This document shows, piece by piece, positions 7,499-10,775 of a DNA stretch of 10,775 nt. Source of the DNA: an uncultured Coriobacteriaceae bacterium. Its GTDB lineage: Bacteria > Actinomycetota > Coriobacteriia > Coriobacteriales > QAMH01. The position numbers and the translations under genes were made by a program. Positions within the stretch are counted from its first letter, which is position 1, and each line of letters starts with the position of its first letter. The stretch covers positions 1 to 10,775 of the forward strand of contig CADBRF010000036.1 of assembly GCA_902796975.1 (NCBI GenBank), in the 5' to 3' direction. Under the pieces are notes generated by a model, which had not been told where the DNA came from, ran no database searches, and worked only from the letters and a program-made list of their open reading frames with translations.

Positions 7499-8783
7499 AG
7501 GAGCCCATGTTGTCGACCCCCGTGCATCCGTTGACGAGGTGTGCGATGTGCTCGTTCGCGATGGACGTGTTGTCGCCTGCGGAACCAATCTAGAGCTTCC
7601 CGAGAAGCTCGTGGTGAAAGACCTCTCCGGCAAGTATCTTTTGCCGGGCATGGCGGATGTGCACGTGCACTTCCGCGACCCCGGCCTGGAACACAAGGAA
7701 GACATCCTCTCGGGCATGAGGGCTGCTGCAAAGGGCGGCTATACCGCCGTTGCCCCCATGGCAAACACCAAGCCTGCCATCGATTCCGGCTCCATGATCT
7801 CCTACGAGCTGGAAAAGGCTGCCTGGGAGCCGGGGCGCACCCGCGTGTGCCCTGTGGGCGCCTGCACCATGGGGCTCAAGGGAGAAGTGCTCGCGGAGAT
7901 GGGCGATATGGTCGCCGCGGGTGCTGTTGCCTTCAGCGACGATGGCCACGGCATCCAGAACGGCGGCATGATGCGTCGCGTCATGGACTACGCCAAGATG
8001 TTCAACAAGCCCGTGATGAGCCATTGTCAGATGGAGGATATCGTTGGTCACGGCGTTGTGAACGAGGGCGCCGCCTCTACGCGTCTGGGGCTTGCGGGTT
8101 GGCCAGCAGCGGGCGAGGAAACGCAGATCGAGCGCGATATCGAGCTTGCCCGTCTCACCGGCTGCCATCTGCACATCCAGCATCTTACGACTGCCCGTGC
8201 GGTGGAAATTGTCGCCCGGGCGAAAGAGGAGGGCGTACCGGTCACCTGCGAGGTCACTCCTCACCACCTCTTCCTCTGCGAGGATGATATCGATGCCAGG
8301 ACCTATGACACCAATCTCAAAATGAATCCACCGTTGCGCACGCACGACGATATGATGGCGCTCCGCGATGCGCTGTGCGAAGGCCTTATCGACATGGTCT
8401 CCACTGATCATGCTCCCCATGCTGCCCACGAGAAGGCGCTCGAGTTCAATCTCGCTCCCTTCGGCACCACGGGTCTGGAAACAGCGCTCGGCCTGCTCAT
8501 GACTCATCTGGTGCTGCCGGGTAAAATGAGCTGGCAGCGACTGGTTCAGGTGACGAGCATCGCTCCTCGCGAGCTTATCGGGCTCGAGCAGGCGTCGATT
8601 TCCGAGGGCGGACTTGCGGACTACACGGTTGTAGATCCGGATGTCTGCTGGGATGTCCGTGTTGACGACTTCGCCTCGAAGGGCAAGAACTCCGCCTTTA
8701 TCGGGCAGAAGCTCACCGGCAGGGCGACGGACGTCTATACGGCAGGCTATGCGAGCCTCGAAGACGGAGTCGTCACCTTCTAG
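7482..8783 (+). CDS. pyrC: Dihydroorotase
   Basis: PyrC reversibly cyclises carbamoyl aspartate to dihydroorotate; it is a zinc amidohydrolase of the cytoplasm. Metal ligands are HVHFRDPG (His61, His63) and Asp153 in FSDDG, an aspartate at the position used by the Aquifex-type enzymes. Histidines in MSHCQ and IQHLTT complete the site, and the catalytic Asp309 is in STDHAPH. The length of 433 residues fits the long dihydroorotase class of Gram-positives and actinobacteria. The start is ATG 7482, overlapping the end of pyrB by 17 bases, because GGGAGG (7468-7473) is 8 bases upstream and MALLLKGAHVVDP matches the usual N-terminal strand. An open frame extends back to 7329 but only reads pyrB out of frame. 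The overlap implies translational coupling with pyrB. In some bacteria the two proteins form a complex; whether they do here is not visible. Confidence 0.97.
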   Translation: MALLLKGAHVVDPRASVDEVCDVLVRDGRVVACGTNLELPEKLVVKDLSGKYLLPGMADVHVHFRDPGLEHKEDILSGMRAAAKGGYTAVAPMANTKPAIDSGSMISYELEKAAWEPGRTRVCPVGACTMGLKGEVLAEMGDMVAAGAVAFSDDGHGIQNGGMMRRVMDYAKMFNKPVMSHCQMEDIVGHGVVNEGAASTRLGLAGWPAAGEETQIERDIELARLTGCHLHIQHLTTARAVEIVARAKEEGVPVTCEVTPHHLFLCEDDIDARTYDTNLKMNPPLRTHDDMMALRDALCEGLIDMVSTDHAPHAAHEKALEFNLAPFGTTGLETALGLLMTHLVLPGKMSWQRLVQVTSIAPRELIGLEQASISEGGLADYTVVDPDVCWDVRVDDFASKGKNSAFIGQKLTGRATDVYTAGYASLEDGVVTF

Positions 8784-8788
8784 GAGGT
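8782..8788 (+). promoter_or_regulatory. Orphan consensus Shine-Dalgarno sequence at the end of pyrC
   Basis: AGGAGGT overlaps the pyrC stop codon (TAG 8781-8783) and is the strongest ribosome-binding match in the operon. No ATG, GTG or TTG follows within 5-12 bases; the first GTG (8807) is too far and opens only a 10-codon frame ending at the TAG around 8837. It may be a remnant of a lost gene or direct coupling, or a chance match. Confidence 0.4.
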
Positions 8789-8793
8789 ATCGA

Positions 8794-8849
8794 GCACGAG
8801 CGAAACGTGCGGGCGGCGAGCCCGAAGGCGATTCCCTAGTTTCGCCTTT
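8794..8849 (+). promoter_or_regulatory. Structured leader between pyrC and carA with alternative hairpins
   Basis: Three structures can form. GCACG (8794-8798) pairs with CGTGC (8806-8810). AAGGCGA (8825-8831) pairs with TCGCCTT (8842-8848) with a 10-base loop. GCGAAAC (8800-8806) can instead pair with GTTTCGC (8839-8845), which would break both others. Such mutually exclusive pairings resemble an attenuator, but only three T residues follow the second hairpin, so termination would be weak. TTGACC (8848-8853) could be a -35 element, but no good -10 follows it. The rest of the gap, up to the carA start, contains nothing else I can identify. There is no second PyrR-binding loop here. Confidence 0.3.
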
Positions 8850-8962
8850 GACCGTTCAACCTGCACGAATGAGTATTCCATCGCGCAGTCGGAACATCTG
8901 CATGAGAAACTGAAGGCAGCATGTTCGACTACGCCGACAACGAGATGCGAGGTTGTATCTAT

Positions 8963-10225
8963 ATGGCGCTACTCAAAGGAAAGCCAGCGGTCTTGCTGCT
9001 GGAAGACGGAACGGTGTTCCATGGAACGAGCTGCGGATGCGAGGGAGAGGCCTTTGGCGAAGTCGTCTTCAACACTTCGCTCACGGGCTATCAGGAAATC
9101 CTGAGTGACCCCTCCTATGCAGGTCAGCTCATCACGCTCACCTATCCCCAGATTGGCAACTACGGTGTCAATCCAGAGGATATGCAGTCGCGCACTGTTT
9201 TCGCGCGAGGCCTTATCGTGCGTGACATGTGCGCTCAACCGAGCAACTTCCGCTCGACTATGGCCCTGCCTGATTTCCTGAAGAAACAGGGGGTCGTGGC
9301 CATCGAGGGTATCGACACACGCAGGTTGGTTCGCCATGTGCGCGAACACGGCGCCATGCAGGGCGTCATTTCCACGGCAGAGGACGGCATCGAGGCTATT
9401 GCTGCCCGCCTGAAAGCAGCTCCGGGTCTGGTTGGCGTTAATTTCGTGGAAACGGTCTCCACGGCTGAGGTCTATACGCTGCCTGCGGTTCCCGCAAAAA
9501 AGCATTACGTCGTCGCCTACGATTGCGGCGTGAAGACGGGCATTTTGAACGGGCTTACCTCGCGCGGCTGTGAAGTCGAGGTCGTTCCCTGGAATACGCC
9601 CGCGGCTGATGTGCTCGCCCGCGATCCAGATGGCGTTTTTCTCTCCAACGGCCCGGGCGATCCTGAGGCGGTCGGTGCAACGAGCGCTGCCGCTCACGAG
9701 CTCCTTGGCAAGAAGCCCGTGTTCGGCATCTGCCTTGGCCACCAGATGCTTTCCATCGCAGTGGGTGCATCCATCGAGAAGCTTCGCTATGGCCACCATG
9801 GCGGCAACCAGCCTGTCATGAACCTCCGCACGGGCGCAGTCGAGATTACTGCTCAGAACCACGGCTTCGGCCAGGTGTTCTCTACCATCGGCCCGCTCAT
9901 CCCCGAGCTTTCCGGGGGCTTTGCAGACCATGTGGATGACCTCCGTTTCTGGACGGAAAAGCGTATCGCACCCGTCGTGCAGTCGAAGGAGTTTGGCCGC
10001 ATCCAGCTCACCCATGTCAACTTGAACGACGGTACGGCTGAAGGCATGGCCTTCCTCGACCTGCCGGCCTTCTCTGTGCAATACCATCCCGAGGCCTCTC
10101 CGGGCCCGCATGATTCCTCGTATTTGTTCGACGCGTTCTGCCGCCTCATGGATGGCAGGAGCGATTACCTCGACATTGAAGTACGCGATACCCGCGTCTT
10201 CACTGCCGATAAGGAGATGATGTAA
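8963..10225 (+). CDS. carA: Carbamoyl phosphate synthetase small (glutaminase) subunit
   Basis: CarA hydrolyses glutamine and passes ammonia to CarB for carbamoyl phosphate synthesis, feeding both pyrimidine and arginine routes. The class I amidotransferase site is complete: GICLGHQML with nucleophile Cys257, and YHPEASPGP with His375 and Glu377. The N-terminal domain shows LLLEDGTVFHG and NTSLTGYQEILSDPSY, both family hallmarks, and LSNGPGDP precedes the active site. I placed the start at ATG 8963 (420 residues) because MALLKGKPAVLLLEDG resembles usual CarA N-termini and GAGG (8949-8952) is 10 bases upstream. The alternative ATG 8921, with GAAGG at 8912-8916 only 4 bases away, adds 14 residues not expected in the family. 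A C-terminal tail of about 25 residues makes it longer than typical enzymes (about 360-385). It ends directly against carB. Confidence 0.96.
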   Translation: MALLKGKPAVLLLEDGTVFHGTSCGCEGEAFGEVVFNTSLTGYQEILSDPSYAGQLITLTYPQIGNYGVNPEDMQSRTVFARGLIVRDMCAQPSNFRSTMALPDFLKKQGVVAIEGIDTRRLVRHVREHGAMQGVISTAEDGIEAIAARLKAAPGLVGVNFVETVSTAEVYTLPAVPAKKHYVVAYDCGVKTGILNGLTSRGCEVEVVPWNTPAADVLARDPDGVFLSNGPGDPEAVGATSAAAHELLGKKPVFGICLGHQMLSIAVGASIEKLRYGHHGGNQPVMNLRTGAVEITAQNHGFGQVFSTIGPLIPELSGGFADHVDDLRFWTEKRIAPVVQSKEFGRIQLTHVNLNDGTAEGMAFLDLPAFSVQYHPEASPGPHDSSYLFDAFCRLMDGRSDYLDIEVRDTRVFTADKEMM

Positions 10226-10775
10226 ATGCCAAGGCGCGATGACCTTCACAGAATTCTTCTCATCGGCTCTGGCCCTATCGTCATTGGCCAGGCGTGCGAG
10301 TTCGATTATTCAGGCACTCAGGCATGCGAGGTCCTGAAGAGCGAGGGCTACGAGGTCGTGCTCGTCAACTCCAACCCCGCGACCATCATGACCGATCCCA
10401 AGACGGCAGACCGCACCTATGTGGAGCCAATCACCGCTGACGTGGTCGAGCGCATTATCGCCAAGGAGCGCCCAGATGCGCTGCTGCCCAATATGGGTGG
10501 TCAGACCGCTCTCAACTGCGCGGTCGAGCTCGCTGAGAACGGTGTGCTCGAAAAATACGGCGTCGAGATGATTGGCTGCGACCTCAAGGCTATCGAGAAG
10601 GGCGAGGACCGCAAGCTCTTCGCCGAGGCGATGAAAAGAATCGGCCTCGATGTCGCCAAGAGCGGCTATGCCTACAGCATTGAAGACGCCGAGGAGCTCT
10701 CGAAAGAACTGGGCTTCCCTCTGGTGCTGCGCCCGAGCTTTACCTTGGGTGGTGCCGGTGGTGGTATCGCCTATA
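10226..10775 (+). CDS. carB: Carbamoyl phosphate synthetase large subunit, N-terminal part (cut by window end)
   Basis: CarB uses bicarbonate, ammonia from CarA and two ATP to make carbamoyl phosphate. Only the first 183 residues (and one base) are in the window. They cover the pre-ATP-grasp domain: LLIGSGPIVIGQACEFDYSG, then VNSNPATIMTDP, and PNMGGQTALN. The start of the first ATP-grasp domain follows: GEDRKLFAEAMKRIGL, and RPSFTLGGAGGGIAY beginning at Arg169, the same number as the ATP-binding arginine in E. coli. The start ATG 10226 directly follows the carA TAA with no gap, and AAGGAG (10211-10216) inside carA is 9 bases upstream, so the subunits are translated in close coupling. The frame is open to the last base, and the remaining roughly 880 residues lie beyond the window. 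Identification is certain. Confidence 0.97.
   Translation, partial: MPRRDDLHRILLIGSGPIVIGQACEFDYSGTQACEVLKSEGYEVVLVNSNPATIMTDPKTADRTYVEPITADVVERIIAKERPDALLPNMGGQTALNCAVELAENGVLEKYGVEMIGCDLKAIEKGEDRKLFAEAMKRIGLDVAKSGYAYSIEDAEELSKELGFPLVLRPSFTLGGAGGGIAY

Noticed and set aside
6542..7717. 391-codon open frame on the minus strand
   Set aside because: It spans pyrB and the start of pyrC antisense and has low-complexity His/Arg-rich content without a family signature.
8850..8920. Second PyrR-binding loop before carA
   Set aside because: I looked for the GTCCnGAGAGGC core and found none between pyrC and carA or anywhere else in the operon.
8969..10249. 426-codon open frame on the minus strand
   Set aside because: It mirrors carA in the opposite strand. 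CarA has a full catalytic set and the antisense product resembles nothing; GC-rich codon use explains the open frame.

Overview
All genes lie on the plus strand of a moderately GC-rich bacterial chromosome (high fifties percent G+C by eye). The layout, a Gram-positive/actinobacterial type pyrimidine operon (pyrR-pyrB-pyrC-carA-carB) whose PyrR-binding RNA element overlaps the pyrR ribosome binding site, suggests an actinobacterium. The mix of neighbours (coaBC, a YjjU-like patatin, EttA, a secreted metallo-beta-lactamase-fold protein) and general codon use make an anaerobic Coriobacteriia/Eggerthellaceae-like host my best guess, but that placement is inference. Nothing indicates mobile DNA: there is no transposase, integrase, CRISPR array, tRNA or rRNA.

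Region 1 (1-4068) is a run of co-directional housekeeping genes. It holds the 3' part of coaBC (phosphopantothenate-cysteine ligase domain, coenzyme A synthesis), a patatin-like hydrolase, the ABC-F translation factor EttA, and a 196-residue protein I do not recognise that follows ettA closely. Short inverted repeats lie on both sides of the patatin gene.

Region 2 (4069-5744) carries two single-gene units. The first is a small glutaredoxin-like redox protein with a CxxC motif, closed by a clear intrinsic terminator. The second is an exported metallo-beta-lactamase-fold hydrolase with the HxHxDH signature and a ComEC-like Gly-His-His-Gly motif. Its upstream region contains a short tandem repeat and an inverted copy of the repeat core.

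Region 3 (5745-10775) is the de novo pyrimidine operon. A recognisable PyrR-binding hairpin precedes pyrR and includes its Shine-Dalgarno sequence. pyrB (aspartate carbamoyltransferase), pyrC (dihydroorotase), carA and carB (carbamoyl phosphate synthetase subunits) follow in tight order. Together they make UMP precursors: CarAB makes carbamoyl phosphate, PyrB joins it to aspartate, and PyrC closes the ring. PyrR would shut the operon down when UMP is plentiful, here most simply by blocking translation. The only sizeable gap inside the operon (pyrC to carA) contains an orphan Shine-Dalgarno sequence and mutually exclusive hairpins.

I see no convincing new multi-gene system. The items most worth following up are the PyrR operator that sequesters the RBS, the structured pyrC-carA gap, and the secreted metallo-beta-lactamase-fold protein.
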